Part shown: in pieces, positions 33,621-45,752 of the stretch
Layout: each line of letters begins with the position of its first letter
Numbering within the stretch: position 1 is the stretch's first letter
Origin: Synaphobranchus kaupii
Taxonomy: Eukaryota; Chordata; Actinopteri; Anguilliformes; Synaphobranchidae
Assembly: GCA_029718625.1 (NCBI GenBank)
Contig: CM056389.1
Span: 11,977,881 to 12,041,880 of the forward strand
Reading direction: 5' to 3'
DNA: 64,000 nucleotides
Made by a program: the position numbers and the translations under genes
Notes under the pieces: generated by a model
Database searches by the model: none
The model's input: only the letters and a program-made list of their open reading frames with translations
What the model was told of the DNA's origin: nothing

Positions 33621-35792
33621 CCAAACGGATGTCAGCAGAGTACCAGAGGTTGGCTCTACCACACACTACTCACAAACAGCAGAAACTGAAATTAAACCAG
33701 CAGTGGGCTGAGGGAGACAATTGAACAAAGAACAAACTACAAGGGCCAGAAAATGGCTTTCAGTTGGATTTTTAAAGTTTTTTTTTTTTAAACCGAGAAA
33801 CGACTCCCAGTCAAACGAGAGTTCAAGCCGACAAACAATTTAGCCTCATTAAAGTTCTCTGGAGGCCTGGCTTTGGGTAACAGCGGCGCGCCCCTCGCAG
33901 CATTGCCCAAATTACGTCTCCTCAGCCTTCCATTCAGCCTGAATGGCAGGGCTGCTGTCAGGGGTCACCGCCCCGTAGAAAAACCCTGATTGTAAAGCTT
34001 TTACCTCAATTTGTGGTGGTCTGAGGGCACCCAGACTGGGCGGGGGGAGAGCGGAGGTTGCTTGTGGGCACAATTCCCCCTCTCCTCTCTTCCGTGGCCT
34101 CTGAACACGAGACCTTCGGTACCAACAGCGCCGGGGATACGGACCCTGTCCATTTGCGCCGTCTCTGCTATTTATCCGTTACCGTTTCTGTCAGGGTTGC
34201 CAACACTCCCCTTGCTTGTACGTTGATTTAAAAGAAATAATAAATACAATTATAGTAGTGTTGCACAGTAACCACACAGCAACCTGAATTCAGTTGGTTG
34301 TTCATCAGAGCAAATCTAGGGATTTCACTTTCATTTCAGTTTATGTCTAAGAAATGTCGACATTCATCATATTCCATGTTTGTAATATTTATCACTGGCA
34401 GAATATGCAGAACACATTTAGGAAATATGGGACAATGGGCACACTGTATGGGACAAACCTTTTATTTAGCTGAAATACGGGGGATCGTAGGTGACCCTAA
34501 TTTTAGTAATGGTATCTGCTGCTTCATTACCTACGTCCTGTCCTGCCGTATGTCTCGCTTGTAAAATAGATGTCATCTCAATGTGACGTCCCAGCAAAAT
34601 AATGTTGTAGACTGTAATGACTATGATAATGATGGCTCCCCCACCCCCACAGTCCCCGAAACTCAGGGAAACGGTTGTTAAGGACAACCTCGGATTTGAC
34701 ACGCTTTGCTAATCTGAGCCTCTGGTGACCTTGTCGGCGGGACCCAGAATTCCTAGCGACTCCTCTGAATAGACCACCTCACCTACGTGCTTTCAGGAAG
34801 GAGAGAACTGACCCCCGCCACATCGCTCCCTTTCCTGGGGAGACATTTTTACTCTCATAAAACAAATGGCGCTTAAAATGGCGCTGTTAAAACTCAGGAG
34901 AGTTAAAAGGGCGAGCCCTTCAAAGGATGGGACGTTTTTCAACATTTCGGGGGGTCATCTGCATAAATGATCAAACGTTTAATGACTGTATCATAATAAA
35001 GTTGACCTTCTTACTTGGGGGGGGGGGGGGGATTGGCCATTAAAAAAAAAATTTGGGGGGAAATAAATTAAGAGAGTAAAAATGTTGGGTAAAGCACCAC
35101 AGAAGATTAGAGTTTTTGGAAAATACAGTTTTTATTTCCTCTCTCTTCTTGCTGACAGCTATATAAAAAAAACCCTTCCTGAATATACTTATTTTTTAGT
35201 GTCTTCTCAGAGGTGTGTGGTAAAGCATAACTAATCATTGTCCCTAAAAAAGAAAATTGCTCTCCAGGCGCAGTTGCCAAAGGTCTGAGGTGGACGCCTG
35301 CTGATTATGAAAAATGAGTCATAAATATTTGAAAACTCCCAGAAACCCTTGTACTTTGTTCAACCCTTTCGGCTTCATGAGATTGTAGCTAATTTGCAAG
35401 CCATAAAAATGCATTTTGGCGAATTTTCACAGCGGAAAAGCGCTCCGGGTGACATTGTCTGGGCCTCACGGAACCGCCTGATAGGATTATTACATCTTTC
35501 AGCTTGTTAGCGGGGGGGAGGCGGAGCTGAACGGCCCGCCGGCCACCAATGGGAAGCCTGCATTGATCGCGGGTCGGGCGAGTCGCGGTGGAACAATAAG
35601 CAACCTTATCTTGGGAAAATATGCAGCATTAAGCCTATGGGGAAAACAAGCATCGAGGAGGTCACTAAAGTAACGCTCATAACGCGGGGATGAAAATCAC
35701 AGCATGCCTTCCAAAAGCGTACGCTGATCCGTTACGGTTAGATATGAAAATAAATCGGCAAATCCCAAGATGCTGTTGGTGAGAAAGGCTCT

Positions 35793-35824
<32 letters not shown>

Positions 35825-37079
35825 CTGTGCTACAGAAAGCTCTTTAAAAAAAGATCTGGCTCTCTGATGGACTACCCTCCTGTGTTAGACCTGAGAAATA
35901 CAAATGGTGCCGTTCTACCTCCAACCTAAAATGAATAATTCAGTTGGAAAAAGCTAACAAATCACCTTAAACAAAGGGGGGTGGGGGGGGGGGTAGGCAG
36001 AGTTTTTCTGCGACTGATAAATCATCACTACCCGCTTCTGTTCCAAGCTTCAAAGCAGATGTTCAGAGCCCGAGAGCCACAGAGCTGCGTGGGGAAACCT
36101 TCGGCTCTCTCGCGGTCGTACACTCGTGAAATTATTTTAATAATAACTGCCGCACCACTCAGGACTGTTTTTAAACTGTATTTTCACGCTGCACTATTTT
36201 CGCTTTTACGGTGATGTTTGTCACTTTCTTTATTGATTTTTGCTTGTGTATGTTTGACGCCTCCCACAGTTCACAATGGAAAAAATAGTTTGAAAGTATT
36301 CCTGAATATGAATTGGGCTCTACATACAGTGGTTGCGTTGGAAAGAGACACAATAATAAATGCAATGACAAGTGGAACTAAAGATAACAAATGTACAGCA
36401 AACTGTGTAATATCCTCCATCACAATTAAATTTTTTTATTTTTTATGACCCCACAAGATAACACCTGATTCTGGGTGTGTTTGTGGGCTGGGGAAGGCCA
36501 CCTCTGTTTTGAAGGCCACCTCTGATTCAAACACTTGCTTATCTGAAAACTCTGTTTGCTAGCTAGGGAGAATTATGTTCCCAAGACAAGCAGTTTATTA
36601 TCTTATCAAGTGCAACGGGAACAGTCTATTCTCCTTATTGTCTTGAACACGCTGAATTGAAATTGTAAGTTCAATCTACCATGAAGGGAAACCTGCGGTG
36701 TTGTGAGGGCTTTCGAGTTTGAAAAGGCTGAGTTAACCTCTTCAGTGCAAAGCCTTCTGGGAAATATACATTCCAGCCGAGAGCGAGAGAGAGAGAATGA
36801 GAAAGAGAGCATGAAATGACAATGTACCCCACAGCAGAGGGAGAGCCAGTTTGATATCTACTCTGACAGTCGATTTTACCCTGATGAAGTATATTTCATA
36901 TGAACTCTGATTAGAGTTCAATTACAACAGAACATTTTATTGGGTGCTGTACCCCACACTAAATACCGCTGGGTAAATGTACTGGAAGCAGGTCTGTAGG
37001 GACAGTACTCTGTCTGCACCTATATTGTACTGTGCTACACTATACAGTCCTGTATTCTAGACGAGACCAGTGGAAGCAG
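33621..37079. other. Intronic sequence, possible conserved elements
   Basis: No gene recognised. Features are a G run at 35017-35031, a GT microsatellite at about 35797-35824, and a G run near 35979-35993. GC-rich patches lie around 33880-33980, 34690-34930 and 35440-35620, interleaved with ATAAATGATCAAACG-type words. The composition resembles developmental non-coding elements. Confidence 0.4.
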
Positions 37080-37890
37080 AGACACAGCACTACTGTATTG
37101 GAGAGAAGTTTTTAACAAAACATTCTACTGTATTGTGGAGGAGTTTGTCAACCAATATTCTGCTGTATCGGAGAAACGTTTTTAACACAACATTCTATTG
37201 TATTGAAGATACATTTTTAATGCAACACTATGCTGTATTTTGGAGTTTTTCAACCAACATTACACCGTATTGTGGAGAAGTTCATCAACCAACATTCTAC
37301 CATATTGTGGAGAAGTTCATCAACCAACATTATAACGTATTGTGGAGTTCATCAACCAACATTCTACCGTGTTGTGGAGAAGTTCGTCAACCAACATTCT
37401 GCCGTATTGTGGAGAAATTCGTCAACCAACATTCTGCTGTATTGTGGAGAAGTTCGTCAACCAACATTATACCGTATTGTGGAGAAGTTCGTCAACCAAC
37501 ATTATACCGTATTGTGGAGAAGTTCGTCAACCAACATTCTACTACATTTGAGAGAAGTTCGTCAACCAACATTCTAGTATATTTGAGAGAAGTTTGTAAC
37601 ACAACATTCTACTATATTTTGAGAGAAGTTTGTAACACAACAAGAGAAGTTTTCAATACCATATTCTGCTTTATTTTGAGAAGTTCGTCAACCAACATTA
37701 TACCGTATTGTGGAGAAGTTCGTCAACTAACATTCTACTGTATTGTGGAGAAGTTCATCAACCAACATTATACCGTATTGTGGAGAAGTTCATCAACCAA
37801 CATTTTACCATATTGTGGAGAAGTTTGTCAACCAACATTCTGTTGGCAAGAAGTTTGTAACACAACATTCTTCTGTATTTGGAGAAAAGT
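37080..37890 (+). repeat. 35-bp minisatellite, stop-free in three frames
   Basis: Head-to-tail units of about 35 bp (core GTGGAGAAGTTCGTCAACCA), about 23 copies, degenerating at both ends. The unit has no stop in any plus-strand frame, and 35 is not a multiple of three. Reading therefore cycles through all three frames and gives an apparent 300-residue protein (37070-37972) with a 35-residue period. It lies 220 bp past the donor side of the candidate stalk exon. Confidence 0.9.
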
Positions 37891-38109
37891 TGTAAAACAC
37901 ACTAGGCAACTACGCAAAGGCAACTATGCAAATCAGGACTACATCAGTGGAGAAAGAGGAGGAGACAGGTAAAGGTGGCGCTAAATCATACTCTACCTCA
38001 GAAGGAGAGGAAAGGGAGGAAGAGGGAGCAGGGTAAAGCCTGTGATATGTTGTGCTCTAGCTCAGGCGGGAGAAGGAAGTGGGGGGGGGGGGGGGGACAG
38101 TAACTCTAC

Positions 38110-38227
38110 CTCTCAATGCTGGTGGCTGCAGGTTTGGTGACGTGGGGGTGTCTAAGAAAGCGGTGGTGTCTGGGAGCACGGGGCTGAGGGGAGGGAGTTG
38201 GTGATGGAGGCATTGTGGTGGGGACCT
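38110..38227 (-). CDS. cadm2: Candidate cadm2-like stalk exon
   Basis: Read on the minus strand, a pyrimidine-rich tract ending CCGTTCACCAG precedes this 118-bp open segment and GTAGAG follows it. It enters with two bases that complete the codon left by the Ig3 exon (47511-47689, ending in one base), and leaves in phase 2. The peptide opens EVPTTMPPSPTPSPQ and ends AATSIE plus a split codon. From memory, the human CADM2 alternative juxtamembrane exon similarly begins with a VPxT motif, is Thr/Pro-rich and ends SSIR. Known role of such exons: an O-glycosylated spacer between Ig3 and the membrane, often alternatively spliced. Unusual here are several Arg/His residues (RAPRHHRFLRHPH). A chance frame remains possible, so confidence is moderate. 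Confidence 0.5.
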
Positions 38228-39697
38228 CTGGTGAACGGGACAGACATTGCGGATAGACAAAACAAAGGGACACGGACAAGACAGATAATGCAAAAAAAAG
38301 GGCAAATAGATCAAGACAAGGATGGAAAAACAAACTCAATTTCTTCTCACATACAAACGAAAAAAAAAAAAGAATAAGTGCTGATAAATGCAAAGACATA
38401 CAGGGTACAACTGAAACGGGAATGATAAACTGTTGTACGACAACCACAGGCAACATTTCATTCATACTCCATATGAAAAAAAAATCTATAATCATTAAAA
38501 GCAACACATAAAATCATAAATGCAACACAATGAATAAACTAGAACTGTTTCCCCTGTAGTGAGTGAGATGACTGTGGCAGGTATGATGCATTACAAATGT
38601 TTATACAAAAACTTATAATATGAAAAAGGGAGAGCAAGTTGTACTTGCAATATTCCCTTAACGCTAGAGCAGCTGAACGGTCATTTTGAAATTTTGAACG
38701 TTGATATCTCCTAGCAGTAGAGTCACACTGCGGCCTACCTTTCATGGCTTTTCCCAAATATGTCAGATATGCCCTGGTCATTGTTTTAAAATTCCAAAAA
38801 TTGCTTTCTGTAAAAGAAGTAACAAAAATACACCTAGGACAGTGAAGTAAATGCGGTCAAATGACCGCTAAAAGCGAACCCCCCACCCCCTACCCCTCTC
38901 TCATTCACCCAATCACACCTAAAGAGCATTGCCTTGCACCCATTAATTGGGGTGGGGCGCTGACCAAATCCCCAACGTTAGCAATAGCTAGACGCTAATC
39001 GGCCCATCCCAGTAGCTAACCAGCTAACCAAGGTATGGTTTAAAATCTGACAGCAAGACAAGAATACCGTGCATGTTAATTATGTCGTTGCAACTAATAA
39101 ATCGCAATGACATAAATAACATTGCAATTAATTCACATTGAAAGTAATTTAGTCAAAGTGAGCAATGAATCTCTCTGAATTGCTCTCTTTGACTCTGAAT
39201 TGCTCTCTTTGACTATGTGAGCCTATCATAATATGGTATCATTGGGATTTAAAACACATTCATGTTAACTTACGTGAACATGTTAGACTACGGCAAGGGT
39301 ATTTTGAGAAAGTATTCATGAATATCGATAATTTCAGATTCTATTAGGTTATAATATGAATACTCATTAATTTTAGTTCATACACGATTTTCTTAAATAT
39401 ATATTTATGGATGTTAGAGTATATGCCATTTTGCTTGAAGATCTTACAGCATCATTGACAGAAAAAAAATAAAAAACAGACGACTCAGTGTCTGCTAATA
39501 AGGTAATGTAATGACGGACTTTTAATTTGATGGATTAAAACGAATGTAAACCTGACTGTCTTGCATTGATATGTCCAGTGTAATCATCTTTAAGATTGAA
39601 TGTTTGCCAACATTAATCAATTACAAACCTTTACTTGCTATTGTCAGCTAAAAGCCCTTTCCATTTTGCACAAGGATCTTCAATACTGGTTCAAAAG
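38228..39697. other. Intronic sequence, no recognisable gene
   Basis: AT-rich. A duplicated TGCTCTCTTTGACTCTGAAT word occurs near 39180-39215. Nothing else was recognised. Confidence 0.5.
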
Positions 39698-39870
39698 CAG
39701 GGGTAGGCAAACCCTCGGCAACTGTCTTCAAGGATTTCACATTAAAATTAGCAAACCATTCATTGAAGGACTAAGATTAGTAAATTAGTTGAATCAGGTG
39801 TCAGAGTGCTGGGCTAAAGCAAACACTTGCACCCACACTGGACCTTTTCAAATAAGACTGGACATCCCTC
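39698..39870. mobile_element. hAT-type MITE relic
   Basis: It starts CAGGGGTAGGCAAACC and contains GTTGAATCAGGTGTC and GTGCTGGGCTAAA blocks plus a CACCCACACTGGACCTTTTC block, as in the intact palindromic MITE at 43294-43500. The right end is eroded. Confidence 0.6.
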
Positions 39871-40889
39871 GTCTAGGCCCATATGACCTATGACCTGGAC
39901 TGACGTGCTTATCTCTTCTAAAATCTATAGGAAGACTAAACAGTCCTCAAACATATTTATAGTGGTCACTTTACACAAAGTGCATTTTCCTAAAGACTTC
40001 CTGAAGCATGACTCACACCTTAATAAATATGATGTAACACCTTTATAAGTCCCGTATAAGCAAAAGCAAAGCTTTATTAATGAAGACTTACCCCAATACC
40101 CAGATGTGACATCACCTAAAATGGCATCTTAGGTTACTCCTCTGTCCTCTGGCTAGTCCCCCTATAGGCCTGCTTATAAATTGTTTATAAATCATTTATA
40201 AATGTTATTATGTTGTAATAAAAGACATTACACATGCTTCCTGAAAGCCGTAGGAATACAAATGTTGTGTAATGTCAGACCACAATATCAGACATTACAT
40301 ATATTTTCCACAATACAAGTATTCATTTATGTTTCAGAAAAAGATCCCTAAAACTTTAAAAGCAATGCAGGACATTATATATACAGTGACAGAATTATTG
40401 CCAGAGCTTTAATGACATAATGGTGGATTTTAATGATCCGTGATTGAGGGTCTATCTATAAAATCTCAGATTGCCACGCCTTATATCAGTACTAAAGTTA
40501 TTACCAATGTTACAAACATCTATTAATAGAGCTATTAAAAAAAAATGAAGCCTTCATAAAGCCTTGTTTTAAAATGCATCGGGTAGAAGTTGACGTCAAT
40601 TATCTTGAAAGGTTTTGCATGGGTACTGTTGAGATGGTCCAAACGGTTTAATTACTTTTGAAGCTACACTTTTCAGCTTGGTGACTCACAAATTAAAAGA
40701 AAATATAAGACGGCGCACGGGAGGGCTATTAAAAGTTTGGAACACATGAGAGACTGTGTGGCGCAGTCCGCAGGGGGGCTGAAATTACCAACCCATATGC
40801 AAACCCCCCACCATGGGCGGCCGTGTGTGTGTGTGGGGGGGTTGTTTAATTCCCCCACTGTGGCACACCCTGTCATCTCATCTCTACGC
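39871..40889. other. Intronic sequence, no recognisable gene
   Basis: AT-rich. ATTTATAAAT-type words recur near 40170-40200. Nothing coding. Confidence 0.5.
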
Positions 40890-41125
40890 TCTCAGAAGAA
40901 ATGGTTCCAGAAGCCTCCTCTGTGTCTCCATGGAGGAACCCTATCCAGTGCAAGGGTTGTTTGTCAGGCAAAATGGTTCAATCTGAGAGCTTTCACACTT
41001 TTCACGCCTACCGTGGAGCCTATCCCAGCATGCACTGGGGGCGAGAGGCAGGGATGCACCCTGGACAGCCTTCTTGCTGTGAGGAGACAGTGCTAAACCA
41101 GTGCGCCACCGTGCCGCCTTGGGGG
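40890..41125. repeat. Composite of two common fish repeat scraps
   Basis: A GGTTCC/GGAACC-rich part (40895-41020, AGGAACCCTATCCAGTGCAA) has a partner at 42165-42380. The right part (about 41020-41125) reads, on the minus strand, as the familiar GGCGCACTGGTTTAGCACTG start of a dispersed fish repeat. Confidence 0.55.
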
Positions 41126-42164
41126 AAGGCCGTAAGCTCTGTTTCTCTTCCTCACACCCTGAGCTCTCCTGTCCAGAGTAAGAGTGAATCAACGTCATGC
41201 TGGTCTCATTAAACTTGCCGCTACGCTTGCTGCTCTGCAAAATTCAACTATCGTTTGCGATACCAAGTGCTAAGTACTTAGTCTTTATTTGATTAAATAA
41301 ATAAATAATAACATACTGATGGAAAGTAATTGAAAAAAAAAAACGCATTTGAACGAAATTACGGAGACTTTAACAGGGTGCATAAGAGACGCGATAATAG
41401 CCAGTGACTACAAAGCACAGGTAGGAGCATTTGAAATGGCGGTAATGAACTCAGACAGTGTGCTCACACTATGTGACACCTAATTAACCTTTCCCCGTAT
41501 GGGGAAGTTGTCAGATGTATAGCATCAGCACCATTAAGTGCTTCGTTGGTCTTGTTGTTATGGTGACCTGGCATTTTCGCGTACGGGGGGCGAAGCCGCA
41601 CACCCCAGGGCGGGTTGAGTGGCGGTATGTGAGTGCCAAGGGCCTTCAGGAGGTGCGGGTGGAAGGTTGGCGGGTGAAAGGAGGTGCGGGTGGGGGGTTG
41701 AGAGTTGGCAGGTGGAGGGAGATAACGGGTAGAGTGATTGGGCGTGGTGTGGGGAGTTAGATGCAGGAGGATGAGGAGGGGAAAAAAAGCAGATGGGAAT
41801 GCCCAGAGAGGTCCAACCATCCCGAGAATTAGCCCGCTTTTACGCGGAAACGGCGGCATCATTTCCCGTCTGCCGCTGGAATAATGAGGCACCCGGTGGC
41901 GGGGTTTGAGCTGCCAAATCCTCCGCCCCTCCTCCGGCTGGCGTTGTGACATCAGCAGGCCCGCCAGCTCTGACAAGCTATTTTTAGCACAGCCGCCATC
42001 GACTCCAGCGCTTACGAGTTTCCTCCCACGGCATCATCCCGTCACAGGAAAAGAGCGTCAGTACGTCAGAAACTTAATCATGGCCGTGGGAAAGTCTGAC
42101 GCAAGAGTAAAACGTCAAGGCGAAAGGCGATGTAACAAAAAACAACTTGAATTCCCATAGTGAA
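41126..42164. other. Intronic sequence with G-rich strand asymmetry
   Basis: Between about 41580 and 41780 the plus strand is strongly G-rich with short GGTGCGGGTGG-type repeats. On the minus strand it gives a Pro/Thr-rich frame (41464-41976) that I do not accept as an exon because no phased splice sites were found. Confidence 0.4.
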
Positions 42165-42385
42165 GTCCACTCCTCTGTGTCTCCGTAGAGGAACCCTATC
42201 TAGTTCAAGGGTTCTTTGTTGGGACGTTTCACACTTTTCACACCTACCATAGACGGTTCCAGAAAGAACTGAAAAGGGTTCCTGATGTGGCGTGCTGGAA
42301 CTGACGCTCATAGCGCTGGGTTGGTTCAGGCCTTTCCGGTGCGAGCGCTGAGGCCTACGCAAGTGTGAAAGGCCTAGTATGGTAT
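42165..42385. repeat. GGTTCC-rich dispersed repeat, partner copy
   Basis: Shares CTCCTCTGTGTCTCC, GAGGAACCCTATC and TTTCACACTTTTCAC blocks with 40910-41010. The ends carry opposed GGTTCCAG/CTGGAAC words, suggesting a short inverted-repeat element. Confidence 0.5.
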
Positions 42386-42648
42386 GGGAAGGCAAATGGA
42401 ATGTCTTGACTGCATATTCTGTTGGGAACGTCTTGAGTGCCTGTTCTGTTACGTTATTACTATACACTGTATATAGTCCACACACGGTTGCACATAAACT
42501 TGCCATGACATGTATCTGTTGTTGCCGTGTACATGTACGCATATACGGTCACACACAAGCTTGCAATGACACATGTAAACATCTCACAGGGTGGGCCTAA
42601 TTATCTCCGGAGGGAATAATTGGACCAGGTGGTGTTCTTAGGATTGAA

Positions 42649-42897
42649 ATACATTACATTACATTATAGGCATTTAGCAGATGCTCTTATCCAGAGCGAC
42701 TTACACAACTTTTAAAAAAAATTTTTTATCATGTTTTTACATATTATCCATTTATACAGCTGGATATATACTGAAGCAATTCAGGTTAAGTACCTTGCTC
42801 AAGGGTACAACGGCAGTGTCCTACCTGGGAATCGAACCTGCAACCTTTCGGTTACAAGGCCAGGTCCTTAACCATTATACTACACTGCCGTTGCCGT
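42649..42897 (-). mobile_element. tRNA-derived SINE with L2-type tail
   Basis: On the minus strand, a tRNA-like head has A box TAGTATAATGG (42872-42882) and B box GGTTCGATTCC (42828-42838). A CTTGAGCAAGGTACTTAACC body follows, and then a 3' tail, GTCGCTCTGGATAAGAGCAT, ending in TAATG repeats. The tail matches the 3' end of the LINE at 48840-49475, which would supply its reverse transcriptase in the usual LINE/SINE partnership. Full length at about 250 bp. Confidence 0.9.
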
Positions 42898-42963
42898 TTC
42901 ACCTGTCTAATTATTATCTCAGTTGTTTTCCACTGTCTTAATAATGTTTGAAAAAACAATGAG

Positions 42964-43285
42964 TGTCGGGCGCCAATGCTTCAAGGCCATGCTGACCTGT
43001 GGTATGGGAGCAGGCACTTGAACGTAATCAGCGGGAAGCACTAGCCAGAGGGTTGGGTAGCTGTCGACGTTTAGGGCGGTAATTGGCGGATTAGTATTAG
43101 ATCTCAGCCAATTGTAGACAATAAAGGTGGATGTATCAGGACGTTCTTCAGAGTTCTCTTGGACTGGGATGCACTCCCTATGGGCACATTGGTAAATAAA
43201 TAGTCCCTTATTGGACCTGCTGTTGCCGTCTCATCTTTTGGGCTCACGGAGTCTGTTTCTGGGATGTCGGTCACCACATCAGTTC
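42964..43285 (+). repeat. Possible LTR remnant
   Basis: Begins TGTCGGGCGCC. An AATAAA is followed about 60-80 bases later by a T/G-rich segment near 43200-43270, a layout reminiscent of U3-R-U5. Ends are not confirmed and no partner was found. Confidence 0.25.
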
Positions 43286-43293
43286 CTGTATGG

Positions 43294-43500
43294 CAGGGGC
43301 GGGGAACCTTATCCGAAAAGGGCCGGTGTGTGGGTGCGGGTTTTCGTTTTAGCCCAGCACTAAGACGCCTGATTCAACGTATCAAGGTCTTTATTGAAGC
43401 CCGTGATGAGTTCATTAGTTGAATCAGGTGTCTTAGTGCTGGGCTAAATCAAAAACCTGCACCCACACAGGCCCTTTTCGGATAAGGTTCCCCACCCCTG
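43294..43500. mobile_element. Palindromic hAT-type MITE
   Basis: 207 bp, beginning CAGGGGCGGGGAACC and ending GGTTCCCCACCCCTG. The two halves are inverted copies over about 85 bp each, so a single strand would fold into a long hairpin. The flanks CTGTATGG and CCATATGG are an 8-bp target duplication with two changes, as expected for hAT. Confidence 0.85.
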
Positions 43501-43508
43501 CCATATGG

Positions 43509-44722
43509 AGACAAGCCAAAGAAGCCTTTTTTCTGAGAGTGCAGTCAGTGATATAAATGTGAAGGAATATCCCTTCTGCCTAACAGGAGTGATTAATTAC
43601 ATGTTATTTTTGTCAGTACTGACCAAAAAACAGAATAGGCTGAAGAGACACGTAGCAGTGCTGTTGTTTTTGTTGAAATCAGGACATAAATGCAGACAGA
43701 TAAATTACTTGAAATGGCGCACGTAAAACTGAGCTTTTTTTGTGCAGTTTCTTGTACAATCACCTGTGTGTTTTCACACTGTACTGTAGGTGAGGGGTGT
43801 GCAACAGGTGTGATTTTTTTTGTTATTAAATGATAGCCACCAGGTAGGCAGAGGGTGGTAATTTTACGATTTTATTTAAAATGTAGGGCACCAGCTGTCA
43901 TTGCAGGATTTAGGACAAAGGGTCAAAATGCAGCGCTATACTGCACGTTGCGATAGTTCTCATTCCCCTTGAGCCTGCTTACACAGGTGAGGTATCTCAG
44001 GTGAGTCATCCACACCTTGATGTGACCACGCCCCTGCCTGCCCCCCCCCCCCCCGGCCCCCCGCCCCCTCCCCCCCCAACTCCTTGTCAGGAGTTCAGAC
44101 TGCACGTGCCGAGCAGGCACATCGCACGGCCCGTTTTGCCATGTGGCGTTAAAACGGATGAGGCTGAAGACCCGATTCTAATTCCACTCCTCTCTATTCA
44201 TTACTCTTTCTGCTCTCGGAGAGACGCTTCATCACGAGTCCACCCCTACCTTGCCTGTCCTAATTCCAGCCCTTTTTCCGTCGACAAGTTTCATAAATAA
44301 TTGGAAATGGTGATAAATGTTGAGCTTAGCAGCCCTCAGATGGGGTGCGTTATTTTTTTTTTTCTCCTTCTTGCGTCATTAGTGAATTAGTTCCTGGTGT
44401 GGGCGAAGTCGCTCGATGCGTCCGGGGGCTTCTTGATGAATACGGGTCCGTCGCAGTAAAAATGTATTTTGGTGGATCCTGTCACCGTTAATGAGACTCC
44501 TCCTCGCCGCCTTCGCCTGAAATTTCACGCTGAAATTCCCCAGACTCTGTGCGACAGGGGATCTTTCTTTTCGCTCTGCATTTGGGCTGTGGACTGCTGT
44601 GCTCAAACTTCCCATCAGGAGTCAGTCAGGGAGGCAGACTCACTGGTTGTTTTCCCACAAAAAAATCTAAAAATAATCTACTCTAAAAACTCAACTTTTC
44701 TTACGACACCTCAATGTTTCTA
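43509..44722. other. Intronic sequence with C/G-rich tract
   Basis: No gene recognised. A C run broken by GG and G lies at 44041-44078. The chance frame at 44469-44882 runs into a MITE. Confidence 0.5.
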
Positions 44723-44960
44723 CACTCAGAAAAAAAAATACAAAAAGTACCTAAAAAGGTACACAAACTTGTCACTGGGGTGGTACATATACTTGTACCC
44801 CAAGCCAGCAAAACATAATTCATTTGTACCTTTTTTGCTTGAAAAGGTCATTATTAGTACCCACATGAGTACATATTATTGACGTACTTTCAGGGTACAT
44901 TTGGGAAATGTATTCCTTAAAGAAAAATGTACCTCCAGTGTACCTTTATTTCTGAGAGTG
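44723..44960 (+). mobile_element. MITE, GTACC-rich, copy 1
   Basis: Ends are CACTCAGAAA and its near-inverse TTTCTGAGAGTG, flanked by TA on both sides. The interior is full of GTACC/GGTAC words in opposed orientation. The same element is found in reverse at 56103-56348. Confidence 0.75.
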
Positions 44961-45059
44961 TATTTATAAAAAACACAAACCCTTCTCTTATTTTACCTCA
45001 CAGGTCTCGAGGCACTGTGGCACTGATTCCGTTAGGTAACTCTACCTCTCGGGAGGGGT

Positions 45060-45340
45060 GTTTGCTTACCAAATTAAATGCACTTTTGTAAGCTGCTTTA
45101 GTTAAAAGCTTCTGCTAACTGCAGTAAGAGTAAAGCTTTTTGAGGTTCCCTGGGCGCTATCGGTTAGCACGTCTTACGCTCCAGACCCCTTCGTTTCGTG
45201 TCCTCGCATTTGCCTGCTACCCCTTCCCTAAAGGGACACACAAATCCCAAATCTTCTCGGTCAGGTCTCTTCTCTTGTCTGCCCCCCAGTGGTGGAATGG
45301 GCTCCCCACTACAGACAGGATATTTTGGGCCTGCTAAAAA
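45060..45340 (+). pseudogene. Worn LINE C-terminal and tail scraps
   Basis: 45265-45310 contains the CAGTGGTGGAATGGGCTCCC word that encodes the QWWNxLP motif of L2-like LINE C-termini (compare 49081). A degraded tail-like AGCTGCTTTAGTTAAAAGCT lies at about 45090. Too decayed to define ends. Confidence 0.45.
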
Positions 45341-45589
45341 GCCTGTGGAATATTTAATGTAAATGCATATGAGCCATTTTACTTTCCTTTTTGTCAAGAT
45401 TCTCCACAACTGTTCCAGAAGAGCGCACAAGTTCTGCCCTCATAGATGCGATCACTAATGGCATCCACACAGCTTTTAACCGCACAACCTTTGACCTTTT
45501 GTGCTTTTATTTCTATTCTTCTCCATAAGCGAGTCATTGAATCACACACTTCATTCATTCATTTTACCTCCGCGGCAGGCGACTGACCT

Positions 45590-45752
45590 GGGGGACTTTT
45601 CACAAATCGGGATTAAGGAGTTGGCCAGCTAACGTTTGTAAATATTTTGAATTTGATGACATCCGATTGGATGAGAGCCTGAGTCACTTAAAAAAATATT
45701 TACAACAGTTAGCCAGCGAGTTCCTAATCCCGCTTGAAATACCCCCCTGACA
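45590..45752. mobile_element. Short palindromic MITE
   Basis: GGGGGACTTTTCACAAATCG at the left is matched by an inverted CGCTTGAAATACCCCCC at the right. Inner inverted arms contain GGGATTA, GCCAGCTAAC and GTAAATATTTT, and the hairpin loop is about 40 bases. Superfamily unknown. Confidence 0.7.

Noticed and set aside
37070..37972. 300-residue repeat protein
   Set aside because: Explained by a 35-bp minisatellite lacking stops; no homology or gene structure.
41464..41976. Pro/Thr-rich minus-strand frame as another stalk exon
   Set aside because: It lies in the right intron, but I found no phase-1 acceptor and donor pair around it, and it is driven by a G-rich strand-biased tract.
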